This document shows, piece by piece, positions 7,770-15,883 of a DNA stretch of 39,912 nucleotides. The notes beneath the pieces were generated by a model, which did no database searches, was not told where the DNA came from, and saw only the letters and a program-made list of their open reading frames with translations. How positions within the stretch are numbered: position 1 is the first letter of the stretch; each line of letters starts with the position of its first letter. The DNA is from CAYMWF01 sp964394085 [NCBI: uncultured Gemmatimonadota bacterium] (GTDB taxonomy: Bacteria > GCA-2686955 > CAYMWF01). The stretch spans positions 1-39,912 of the forward strand of contig CAYMWF010000045.1 in NCBI GenBank assembly GCA_964394085.1. Direction: 5' to 3'. A program made the translations under genes and the position numbers.

Positions 7770-9338
7770 TCAGCCGGTGCCGGCGGCGGTGTCGGGATGG
7801 CTGAGCTCTCTCGCTCCCTTGCCCGAGCGGGTTGCGGAATCTTTTGAAACCGCGGCGCCGGGAGCCCGTTTTTTCCTGAACAGCATCCGGGGATGCAGCT
7901 CCTTACGCAGGAGCCAGGTGTGAAGATCCATGAATCTCTTGAGGAGACGGATTTCCCACGCGATTTTCCAGAAGCGTCTTCGCCACCGCAGGCGGCTCGT
8001 CCGGTGGAGTATTTCGAGGAGGAAGTTGAACAGAAGGTTGGAGCGCCTCAGCCGCCAGTGCATGAAAACCACCAGCGAGGTGAACGAGATGACCTCGAAC
8101 TCTTTCTTGTTCTTGATCCACGGCATCCGCGAGTTGTTCCAGTAGAATTCGCTCCATTCTTCAAGGGTCGAAGGCGGTTCGAACCCGAAATCGAGGGCGG
8201 TTTCGTAAAAGCCGGAGCCCGGATACGGGGTGGCTATCTTGGCGTCGCCGATCTTGAGCTCGGGATTGAGAGCTTTCATGCGGTCCATCAGGTCGAGCGA
8301 CCGGTGAACATCATCCATCGTCTCTTCGGGATGGCCGATCATCAGACCGACCTGTCCGGACAGGCCGTATTTCGCGAGCAGGCGGACGCCCTCGACGGTT
8401 TCTTCGACCGATGTGTCCTTACGGTATTTCTCTATTATTCGCGGAGAGCCTGAATCGGCGCCCCAATCCACGCCCATGCAGTTGTGTTCCTTGAGGAAGC
8501 GTATCAGCTCTTCCGTTATATAGTCCGCCCGGAGCGCGAACCTGTATCGGATATCCCGCTCGGCAAGTCCGACGGCTATCTCGCGCATCCTTTTCCTGTC
8601 GACCGCGAAATTGTCGTCGTGGAAATAGACGCCGTCGAACCCGGCCCGATCCCGCAGATGGTCTATTTCAGACAGGACTTCCTGCGCAGGCTGTGCGATC
8701 CAGCGTCTCTTGTGAAAAGCGGGGCCGTAGCAGAAAGTGCATCTGTGGGGGCATCCCCTGCTCGAAAAGAGCGAGAGGGTTTTATCCGTCACCATCCCTT
8801 TGAGCAGGTAATCCGCAGGATTTACGAGGTCCCAGGCGTAAGTCGGGAATTCGGATATTTCTCCGTCGGGACGAGGTCCCGCGGCTACCGCTTTCCCGTT
8901 GATTTCGGACCAGACGCCCGTGACATCGGCCGCAGCCCCGGTATCACGGATGGCGGCCGTCAGCTCGGGGAGCGATTTCTCGCCGAAACCCTCGACCACG
9001 AAGTCGACGACCTCATGGGCGATGGTCTGCTCGGGCAGAAAGGAAGGATGAATGCCGCCCCATACCACGGGGACATTCCAGCCTGCTTTTATGAAACGGC
9101 TTATCTTGAGCCCGTGCGAGATTTGCGGGCCGGTCATCGAGGTGATGCCGACCAGGATGGTTCCGTTTTTCGAGAGTATCCGCCGGAGCGCCGTATGGTA
9201 GTCGGTCAGCCTGCAGTCGATGATATCGGCAGTGAATCCGCTTTCGTGGAGCCGGGCGGCGAGAGACAGGAGTCCGAAAGGCGGGGTGAGGAGCAGCGGG
9301 CCGGTTCTCGGCATTACGAGTACGATGTTGTTTTTCAA
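7770..9338 (-). CDS. B12-binding-domain radical SAM protein
   Basis: A 522-residue protein. Residues 1-140 look like the cobalamin-binding Rossmann domain of this superfamily (TPPFGLLSLAARLHESG, VVWGGIHPSFLPEQ, VDFVVEGFGEKSLPEL), without an obvious DxHxxG, as is common in these enzymes. The radical SAM core follows, with cluster cysteines C196, C200 and C203 in CPHRCTFC, then HDDNF and MIGHPEET. The last 120 residues are arginine-rich and helical (VFMHWRLRRSNLLFNFLL), which may be an amphipathic or membrane-associated tail. Such enzymes methylate or rearrange carbon centres in lipid, natural-product or cofactor pathways; the substrate cannot be read from sequence. It is divergent from a second radical SAM gene across about 205 bases. 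Confidence 0.9.
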   Translation of the reverse strand: MKNNIVLVMPRTGPLLLTPPFGLLSLAARLHESGFTADIIDCRLTDYHTALRRILSKNGTILVGITSMTGPQISHGLKISRFIKAGWNVPVVWGGIHPSFLPEQTIAHEVVDFVVEGFGEKSLPELTAAIRDTGAAADVTGVWSEINGKAVAAGPRPDGEISEFPTYAWDLVNPADYLLKGMVTDKTLSLFSSRGCPHRCTFCYGPAFHKRRWIAQPAQEVLSEIDHLRDRAGFDGVYFHDDNFAVDRKRMREIAVGLAERDIRYRFALRADYITEELIRFLKEHNCMGVDWGADSGSPRIIEKYRKDTSVEETVEGVRLLAKYGLSGQVGLMIGHPEETMDDVHRSLDLMDRMKALNPELKIGDAKIATPYPGSGFYETALDFGFEPPSTLEEWSEFYWNNSRMPWIKNKKEFEVISFTSLVVFMHWRLRRSNLLFNFLLEILHRTSRLRWRRRFWKIAWEIRLLKRFMDLHTWLLRKELHPRMLFRKKRAPGAAVSKDSATRSGKGARELSHPDTAAGTG

Positions 9339-9543
9339 TCCGGCGACTCCTCCATACGGCGAGTAAAGCGCTTGATTTTTATCATCATTGCATTATGTTC
9401 GAGAAATCGTCAACCGTTTTTGTAAACGTCCGACAGCGAGGATTTCCTTCTCGATTGCATCAACGGTAGCAAAGAGAACTGTTCCTGTTGAATTCGCCGG
9501 AAGGGTTCGCAGGCGCTTCTCCGGCAAAGAGATCAAAGTACGA

Positions 9544-10974
9544 ATGAGCGAAGATTCTCCATCCGGTCTCCCGGTGAGGGGCCCGGTTCTTCTTCTGAAT
9601 CCGCCGGGCGAGCGGATGTATCTGCGGGATTGTTACTGCAACTCGGTAGCCAAGGGGTATTATTATTACCATCCTGTGGATCTTCTGGTTGCGGGCGCCT
9701 GGCTGCGGGATCGTTTCGATCTGACTGTTTACGACGCACTGGCCTGCCGGTCCGGGAAGCGGGAGGTTCTCGATTCCGTCGCCTCGATGGAACCCGCAGC
9801 CGTAATCGGTCTCACTTCCTGGGCTTCCTGGCCCGAAGACGAGGGTTTCTACCGCGAACTGAAGGAACGGACCGGGGCGATGATTCTGCTGACGGGGAGT
9901 CAGGCCCTGTACGAACCGGACAGGTTCCTCCTGGAGGAGGCTTACCCCTTCACGGATGCCGTCGCCCTGAGTTTCCTCGGTCCCTGGATCGGGGAATTCC
10001 TATCATCCGACGGCAGCGCCGCCGTGCCGAACATAGTCTTCCGGCGCGGAGAGGAGCTCCTGGCAGGGCAGCGGCGGCCGCTTCAACCGATGTTCGAGAT
10101 GCCCCCTCCTCCACATGAGCAGTTCCCGCTGGATAAATACCGGGCTCTCCATGCACGGCGTCACCCGTTCGCTTCGGTGCTGGCGAGCGAAGGCTGCCCC
10201 TATTCATGCGGATTCTGCATTTACGGAACAATGAAATACAGGGCACGCTCGCCGGAAAACGTGCTGTCCGAGCTTGAGTATCTGCATGAAATGGGCATCA
10301 GGGAGGTTTACTTCAGGGATTACACCTTCGGGGCGAACCGGTCCCAGCTCGAAACCCTCCTCGACGGTATTCAGCGTGCTGCCCCCGGCCTGGGCTGGTC
10401 ATGCCAGATTCGACCCGATGTAACGGGTTCGGACGTCCTTGAGAAGATGAAGAAAGCCGGCTGTCACACGCTGCTGGCCGGGTTCGAAAGCGGCGAGGAC
10501 AGCGTGCTGGAAGGTTCGGACAAGAAGATGACGGCGGACAGGGGCAGGCGATTCGTGACGGACTGTCGCAGGCTTGGAATAAAGACGGTCGGTTATTTTA
10601 TTTTCGGTCTTCCGGGCGAAGATGCCGCCTCCGCCGAAAAAACCATAAAGTTCGCGGTTGAGCTCGGGTGCGATTTCGCCTCCTTCAGCGTCGCCACGCC
10701 GATTCCCGGCACGAAGTTTTTCGCAGAATGTGAAGAAGAGCTTCCCGAATCAGGATTCGAGACGGCCGTGTCGTACCCGCTCGCCGGAACCGGGAGCCTC
10801 TCGCGGGAGGATATCTGGCGATTCAGGAACAAAGCCGTCAGGAAATTCTATTTCCGACCGGGTTATATCGCTTCAAAACTTTTTTCTTCCGGCGGACCCG
10901 GAGAATTATGGACGCTGGCCAGGCAGGCGGCGTGGCTGACCCGCGATACCACGGCAAGGAGACGAGGGGATTGA
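9544..10974 (+). CDS. B12-binding-type radical SAM protein
   Basis: A 476-residue protein with the same general design as its divergent neighbour. The N-terminal Rossmann-like region includes VLLLNPPGERMYLRDCY, AVIGLTSWASWPED and ILLTGSQALYEPDRF. The radical SAM core has C218, C222 and C225 in CPYSCGFC, then VYFRDYTFGANRSQL, LLAGFESGEDSVLEG and YFIFGLPGED. A longer frame begins at a TTG at 9388, but the extra 52 residues are basic and unlike the family. I chose the ATG at 9544, although its SD (AAAGAGAT) is weak. Its stop overlaps the start of the next radical SAM gene by four bases, so the two are probably translated together and act in one pathway. Confidence 0.88.
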   Translation: MSEDSPSGLPVRGPVLLLNPPGERMYLRDCYCNSVAKGYYYYHPVDLLVAGAWLRDRFDLTVYDALACRSGKREVLDSVASMEPAAVIGLTSWASWPEDEGFYRELKERTGAMILLTGSQALYEPDRFLLEEAYPFTDAVALSFLGPWIGEFLSSDGSAAVPNIVFRRGEELLAGQRRPLQPMFEMPPPPHEQFPLDKYRALHARRHPFASVLASEGCPYSCGFCIYGTMKYRARSPENVLSELEYLHEMGIREVYFRDYTFGANRSQLETLLDGIQRAAPGLGWSCQIRPDVTGSDVLEKMKKAGCHTLLAGFESGEDSVLEGSDKKMTADRGRRFVTDCRRLGIKTVGYFIFGLPGEDAASAEKTIKFAVELGCDFASFSVATPIPGTKFFAECEEELPESGFETAVSYPLAGTGSLSREDIWRFRNKAVRKFYFRPGYIASKLFSSGGPGELWTLARQAAWLTRDTTARRRGD

Positions 10975-12107
10975 AATCGCTGTATCGACACTCTGCCGGC
11001 GCCGTGCTCCGTAAGAACGGAGTACCGGGGCTCTTCGGGTGGTTCCGGCGGTGGATGTCCGTGCCGGTGTCCTCCTTTTTGCAGAAGCCCGTAGGACCGC
11101 CGCTCCTGGCTACGATCCTTGTGACATACAGGTGCAACGCTTCATGTTCCATGTGCGATTTCCGCAAGAGGATCCGGGGCGGCGGAAGCGAGCTGGGCGA
11201 ACGGGAGATGAAGAATATCCTGGACGGCCTGGCCGGCCTTGGGATCGGAGCCGCGGGTTTCACGGGAGGAGAACCCCTCCTGAGGAGCGACCTGACCTCC
11301 CTCCTCTCCCACTCCGTCAACCTTGGTCTTATTACCCACCTGAATACGAACGGCTTCCTCGTTAACACGGAAAGCGCGGCGGCGCTTCTCGAAACCGGTA
11401 TCCATTCGGTGAATGTATCGATCGATTATCCGGATCCTGCGCGGCACGATTCCGCGAGGGGCACGCCGGGGCTGTTCGACGCCGCGGTAAATGCATTGAA
11501 CGTTTTCGCCGAAGCGCGGCAACGGGCGGGAGGCAACGTCAGGATTGTGGCCGTCGCTTCCGCCGGACCGGACAATATCGACGAACTCCCGGATCTGGCC
11601 GGAAAATGTACGGACTGGGGCGCCGACGCCCTGGGATTGATTCCCCGTCACGAACGGATAAAACCGGGTTCCGCCCCGCGGCCCGATGCGGATCCGGATG
11701 CCGGAAGAGTCTGGGAGGAGAGGATTCTTCCCCTCCTGCTCGCGTTTCAAAGAAGGGGAATCATCGACAATTCGGCGAGTTACCTCAAAATGTTCAAGTT
11801 GTTCTTCAAGGGCAGGAAGCTCCCCTTCCCATGTCTCGCCGGATACAACTCGATCGCAGTGGACTGTTACGGTGATGTCTACCCCTGCTTCCCTTTCGCC
11901 GGCGCCGGATACGGGGGCATGCATCTCCCGCATGAAGATGACCACTCATCTCCGGTGTCGAGATTTCGCTTCCTCTGGAAGTCCCGGGATTATTCTGCGT
12001 TAAGAAAAAATACAACCCGATGCGGAGCGTGCTTCTGGAACTGCCAGACCGAATTGACCCTCCTGCACAGACCCGTTTTTGTCGCCAGGTCGTTGACAGG
12101 TCTTTGA
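10971..12107 (+). CDS. Radical SAM protein with SPASM-like C-terminal cysteines
   Basis: A 378-residue protein. The radical SAM cluster motif is CNASCSMC (C55, C59, C62) after LLATILVTYR, followed by GFTGGEPLL and LITHLNTNGFLV, typical of the MoaA/PqqE/SPASM group. The C-terminal region has cysteines in FPCLAGY, VDCYGDVYPCFPF and CGACFWNC, consistent with an auxiliary iron-sulfur cluster site. I placed the start at the TTG overlapping the previous stop (TTGA), with GAGGGGA just upstream. An in-frame ATG at 10908 with GGAG four bases before it would add 21 residues that lie inside the upstream gene and look unlike the family. SPASM proteins often modify peptides or carry out cofactor and lipid chemistry; no peptide substrate gene was seen next to it. 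Confidence 0.85.
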   Translation: MKSLYRHSAGAVLRKNGVPGLFGWFRRWMSVPVSSFLQKPVGPPLLATILVTYRCNASCSMCDFRKRIRGGGSELGEREMKNILDGLAGLGIGAAGFTGGEPLLRSDLTSLLSHSVNLGLITHLNTNGFLVNTESAAALLETGIHSVNVSIDYPDPARHDSARGTPGLFDAAVNALNVFAEARQRAGGNVRIVAVASAGPDNIDELPDLAGKCTDWGADALGLIPRHERIKPGSAPRPDADPDAGRVWEERILPLLLAFQRRGIIDNSASYLKMFKLFFKGRKLPFPCLAGYNSIAVDCYGDVYPCFPFAGAGYGGMHLPHEDDHSSPVSRFRFLWKSRDYSALRKNTTRCGACFWNCQTELTLLHRPVFVARSLTGL

Positions 12108-12272
12108 TCCCGCGCCTCCCCGCGAAACGGCATTAGAGGGTTGACGCGGAGACTTCTTCGACATTTAGGATGGCTTCAACGATCCGTTAAATATGTTGTA
12201 AGCGCGCGGTCGCTGTTGTCGGCATATCTGCGAATAGAGGTCACTGTGCGGTATGATATCCACCGGCCCTGT

Positions 12273-12290
12273 TTTACCCGTATGGGTAAA
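12273..12290. terminator. Hairpin between convergent genes
   Basis: TTTACCC (12273-12279) and GGGTAAA (12284-12290) form a perfect 7-bp stem with a four-base GTAT loop in the gap between the convergent genes ending at 12107 and 12328. There is no long T-tract, so it is a possible two-way terminator rather than a textbook one. A 13-base direct repeat, AACCGGCGACACT, begins at 12289 and again at 12303. Confidence 0.35.
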
Positions 12291-12327
12291 CCGGCGACAC
12301 TGAACCGGCGACACTTGATATTGGTTC

Positions 12328-14916
12328 TTACAGCTCGAGTTGGATGTCCGTTGGGGGAATCCTGTAAATAGCGGCGATTCTGTTACCTGCTCTAATTTCT
12401 TTCACCAGATCCCCGTATTCGGAATAGGGAAAGCGCCTCAGCCCGGCGTCCCGCTCCATCCAGGGTTCGGGCTCGTCCGAATCCCAGACTATGTAAGTAA
12501 CGCCGCGGTCCCTGAGGTCCTGCAGGATCGAGGCCGGTTCCTGCCCGGGAAACGGCGTCAGGTCCGTTTCAAAATATTCCGAAGCGAGACCGCTGGAGTA
12601 ATTTGCTATATGCTGGTTGCACATGAGCAGGCGATCGCCCGGCTCGGCATTCTCGGCGTACCACCGGCCCACCAGGTACTGCTGTCCGTAGTTGAACGCG
12701 AAATGGTCGTGGAATCGCTTCCAGTCCGATACCGACCGCGCCGAGATCCCCGCCATGAATAGACCCAGAATAAGATAGAGCACGGTTCGTCCGGCAGATA
12801 CGGTAGAAGAGATTCCGGCGAGTTTCGAACCGTCGGGATCGTCAATCAGCGCCGGTTCTACAAAAACGGGAAGGAGAGCGGCAAAACTTAGTATGCAGAG
12901 GAGGATCGTGAAGATCGCGTACGGGAATCGCTGAGGGATTTCAAGAGAAAACTGGTCTAGAACAACGCTCCCCTCTATCGGTTCGAGCAAGAGGGTCAGG
13001 TTTTCGCCTTCCCGGTGATTTCCGTTGTATTCCCTGAAAGAAAAGGTCACCGGGGTGAACCTCGATTCCGGCAGGGATATCAGCCGCTTTTCGAGGGCGA
13101 TCCCCTCTGCGGAGAGGACGGCCCGGACGGCTGCAGGCGATTCTCCTGATGCGGCCGCTTCGAAATAGAGCGACGCGGCTCTTTCGACTCCCTCCGGAAC
13201 CGAAATATCGAGAAGGACGCTGCCCTCGAACTCCGCCCGGCCCGCTACGCTGTAGGTCCTGCCGTTGGTGTTGGGATCGGTATTGTCCGGCGTCGAAAAG
13301 TTCAGCCGGGCGGTTCCGTCCTCGCTTTGCCACAGGGAGTAGCGGCCGCCTCCCTTGTCCCTTATATCGGCATGGAGGGCGTGCCCGAACGGAAGCGGGA
13401 CTCCGTCCTCGAACATTATGACAGCGGATCTGCTGCCGTCGTCAAGGATGTCTCCCGCCAGATAACCCGGAAGATCGATCATGTACCGGGCTCCGTCGCC
13501 CCTGGTGAAGGGCGGCTCGAGTATCTTCACCGGCGTGCCCGGGTGTTCGCCGGCGGAATGAATCCCCAGGGCTGGAACGGGATCGTTCTCCACGGCAGGT
13601 ACGATTGTCATCCTGTCCGCCGCGGGGAAGGCCGGCGGTTCCGGTGATATCGTGATAAACAGGCACAGGAGAGTTACAGGCACCGCCGCACCGAAAAGCA
13701 GTTGTTTCGATTTTTCCCCGGCGATCCTGGCGCAGCTTCCCGCTCCGGCGATGAAAAACAGGTAGACTATCCAGAGGACCGGGTACACATGTTTTTCGAG
13801 CGGCACGGCATAGACACAGTGCATACAGGTAAAAAGGATGAAGAACAGGATCAGCGCCGCTGCTTCGCTTCTCCTGTTTTTCAGAAGGGAGACGCCGCCG
13901 GCGACGGTCGTCGCCCAGAAGAGCACGGACAGGATGATGAATACCGCGGGTCCGAATACTTCGCTGGAGGACATGGCAACGAGTGAGGTGCCCTCTCCTT
14001 CGATGAATATCCAGTTCGAGACCAGCGGACGGATCACTGAAAACGCCAGCAGGAGAGGGAAATTCCACACGGACGAATCTTCGGGAAGGATATCCTGCAC
14101 GTAAGGGTTTACGGTTCCTGACAAAAACAGGGACAGGGTTATCCATATCGCCAGTCCGGACACCGCCAGGCCCGCCCGGGCGAAGGCACGGGCAAAACCT
14201 CCGGTTCGGCGCAATTCGCCGGCGAACGCATCCCTGATCAGCAGGGCCGGCACGAGGAATACACCCTCGTATCGCGACAGACAGGCCAGAAAGGCGGCGG
14301 GTACGGCGAGCCGCGAGCGTTTCATCCCCAGGAAAAAGCCCAGGAGTATCGTGAACAACAGCCATTCTTCGATTAGCGGCTGTCCCGCAAGCTCGCCCGA
14401 TGTCTGCGGATGAAGAAAGAAGAAGAGCGGCAGAAAGATACCCGCCCGGCCGAGGAATCTTCTTCCCAGCCGCCATAAAAGCAGGACCGAGCCGAGGAAA
14501 AACACCAGGTTGAGAAGTTCGGCGGGGATCCGGTAGATATCGGGCGGAGAGCCCTGCACCACACTGCCCAGCAGGAGTATCAGAAAGGGGTAGACAGGCG
14601 CGATTTTAAAATCGCCCGTCATTTCACGGGCCTTCAGCCATCCGACCACATCCAGCTGGTTCAGGTAATCCGGGTTGGGCATGACGAAATAATCGAAAAG
14701 GGCCGCTCTCTGCCAGATCACCAGCAGGAAAAGGAGCACGAACAGTATGTCTCGACGCTCCAAATCGGTAATAAAACGTCTCAGCGGATCCTCCCGGCGC
14801 TGTTTCCCGGTTTCCTGAGGACCTCCCTGTCCCGCGGCGAACAGCCGGAAACCGGAAGGCGCCCGGACTATACAATACCGGATGCCACAGTTCCAGCGGT
14901 TCGAAATGCTGATCAC
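12328..14916 (-). CDS. Multi-pass membrane protein of glycosyltransferase type with large extracytoplasmic domain
   Basis: An 862-residue protein. From about residue 50 to 410 there are roughly ten hydrophobic segments arranged like a GT-C/PMT-type membrane glycosyltransferase, with PNPDYLNQLD in the first loop and PLIEEWLLF and CLSRYEGVFLVPALL further on. Residues about 430-670 are soluble and beta-rich, and contain HALHADIRDKGGGRYSLWQ and FSTPDNTDPNTNGRTY. Two more membrane segments and an extracytoplasmic tail follow (YVIVWDSDEPEP-like, WYAENAEPGDRLLM). The donor-binding Asp/Glu pair of the family is only suggested, so enzymatic function is inferred. The GTG at 14916 has no clear SD; a later start just ahead of the first membrane segment is possible. 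It is divergent from the operon starting at 15116 and shares the DNxDPNxNGR motif with a protein there. Confidence 0.82.
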   Translation of the reverse strand: MISISNRWNCGIRYCIVRAPSGFRLFAAGQGGPQETGKQRREDPLRRFITDLERRDILFVLLFLLVIWQRAALFDYFVMPNPDYLNQLDVVGWLKAREMTGDFKIAPVYPFLILLLGSVVQGSPPDIYRIPAELLNLVFFLGSVLLLWRLGRRFLGRAGIFLPLFFFLHPQTSGELAGQPLIEEWLLFTILLGFFLGMKRSRLAVPAAFLACLSRYEGVFLVPALLIRDAFAGELRRTGGFARAFARAGLAVSGLAIWITLSLFLSGTVNPYVQDILPEDSSVWNFPLLLAFSVIRPLVSNWIFIEGEGTSLVAMSSSEVFGPAVFIILSVLFWATTVAGGVSLLKNRRSEAAALILFFILFTCMHCVYAVPLEKHVYPVLWIVYLFFIAGAGSCARIAGEKSKQLLFGAAVPVTLLCLFITISPEPPAFPAADRMTIVPAVENDPVPALGIHSAGEHPGTPVKILEPPFTRGDGARYMIDLPGYLAGDILDDGSRSAVIMFEDGVPLPFGHALHADIRDKGGGRYSLWQSEDGTARLNFSTPDNTDPNTNGRTYSVAGRAEFEGSVLLDISVPEGVERAASLYFEAAASGESPAAVRAVLSAEGIALEKRLISLPESRFTPVTFSFREYNGNHREGENLTLLLEPIEGSVVLDQFSLEIPQRFPYAIFTILLCILSFAALLPVFVEPALIDDPDGSKLAGISSTVSAGRTVLYLILGLFMAGISARSVSDWKRFHDHFAFNYGQQYLVGRWYAENAEPGDRLLMCNQHIANYSSGLASEYFETDLTPFPGQEPASILQDLRDRGVTYIVWDSDEPEPWMERDAGLRRFPYSEYGDLVKEIRAGNRIAAIYRIPPTDIQLEL

Positions 14917-14946
14917 GCTAAAGATGGTTTCAAGGGTATTTAAATT

Positions 14947-14981
14947 TTGCGTAAACCCTGACTTTACGGTATGGTGACCAT
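14947..14981 (+). promoter_or_regulatory. Candidate promoter with overlapping palindrome ahead of the FGE-like/glycosyltransferase operon
   Basis: TTGCGT (14947-14952), a 17-base spacer and TATGGT (14970-14975) form a plausible promoter reading toward 15116. The palindrome ATGGTGACCAT (14971-14981) overlaps the -10, a normal position for a repressor site. No regulator gene lies nearby. Confidence 0.35.
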
Positions 14982-15082
14982 GCTGCGAGAATTATGTTAC
15001 GGAAGCGGTATCCGGGTGCGCGCCTGCGGGATCACAGGTATGGAACCGGGGTCCGCATCGCCCGATACCGGGGAAAGTAGAG

Positions 15083-15103
15083 TTCCGGCGGCTTCCGCCG
15101 GAA
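15083..15103 (+). promoter_or_regulatory. Strong stem-loop abutting the SD of the first operon gene
   Basis: TTCCGGCGG (15083-15091), loop CTT, CCGCCGGAA (15095-15103): a perfect 9-bp, GC-rich stem. Its 3' end touches the SD AAAGGA (15102-15107), which lies eight bases before the TTG at 15116. In mRNA this could block or protect the ribosome site, or act as a 5' stabiliser. No T-tract follows, so it is not an intrinsic terminator. Confidence 0.5.
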
Positions 15104-15115
15104 AGGAAAATTAAA

Positions 15116-15883
15116 TTGCCGGCAATCCATATGAAAAAGGTTTTTCCAGTCTGCAGGTTTTTCATATCTCTCTTCTGCCTTGCGTTCGCATGTTCAGTGG
15201 CGGGCGGCGACCAGGACACCCCGGACGAGATGGAAAAGGACGCCGGGATGGTTCTGATTCCCGCGGGTTCATTCAGTTTCGGAACCGCCGGGGATGATGT
15301 ATACTTCGAGCAGGGAGATGTGTCGGAAAGAAATATTTCACTCCAGGCGTTCCATATAGATATTTACGAGTATCCGAACAGGCCGGGCGCTCTTCCCATG
15401 GTGAATGTAAACTGGTATGAAGCCAGGGCGCTCTGCAAAGAGCAAGGGAAACGTCTCTGCACGGAGGAGGAATGGGAGAAGGCCTGCAAGGGTCCGGAAG
15501 GTTCCCGTTTCCCGTACGGCAGCGACGAGAAACCGGGTTGCTGCTTCGGCAACGGACCGGCATATCCGGATGCGGATCGCGAACCTTCCGGTACCCGCCC
15601 ATGCTGCGTCAGCGGTTACGGAGTCTACGACATGAGCGGTAACGTGAATGAATGGACTTCCTCCCGGCAAAGTTCCTCTTCGGGGGAGGGATACCCGATA
15701 CTTAAAGGAGGCGATTACGGCAACGCCTTCAGTAATCTCAGGTGTTCCAACAGAGATCACTATCACAGACGGGAAGAGCGGTTCCACGATGACGGGTTCA
15801 GGTGCTGCAGAACCGCGGCCGTTTCAGGACCGGCGGAAAGAACCGGATTGTCGGAGCTGAAAAACGACGGAGACGGCAATTGA
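15116..15883 (+). CDS. Exported FGE/SUMF1-fold protein
   Basis: A 255-residue protein with an N-terminal hydrophobic export segment ending LAFAC (C27), possibly a lipoprotein although the lipobox is not ideal. The rest is a formylglycine-generating-enzyme-type (SUMF1) fold: MVLIPAGSFSFG, VNWYEARALCKEQGKRLCT, EEEWEKACKGP, YGVYDMSGNVNEWT, and the closing DGFRCC. The two copper-binding cysteines of true FGE would lie just after the GG motif, but this protein reads GGDYGNAFSNLRCSNRDH there, so sulfatase activation looks unlikely. Non-catalytic members act as binding or structural modules. The TTG at 15116 is chosen because AAAGGA lies eight bases upstream; an in-frame ATG at 15131 lacks an SD. 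It overlaps the next gene by four bases. Confidence 0.85.
   Translation: MPAIHMKKVFPVCRFFISLFCLAFACSVAGGDQDTPDEMEKDAGMVLIPAGSFSFGTAGDDVYFEQGDVSERNISLQAFHIDIYEYPNRPGALPMVNVNWYEARALCKEQGKRLCTEEEWEKACKGPEGSRFPYGSDEKPGCCFGNGPAYPDADREPSGTRPCCVSGYGVYDMSGNVNEWTSSRQSSSSGEGYPILKGGDYGNAFSNLRCSNRDHYHRREERFHDDGFRCCRTAAVSGPAERTGLSELKNDGDGN

Noticed and set aside
12141-12371. TTG-initiated 76-codon frame
   Set aside because: No SD, basic low-information sequence, and it runs into the 3' end of the opposing gene.
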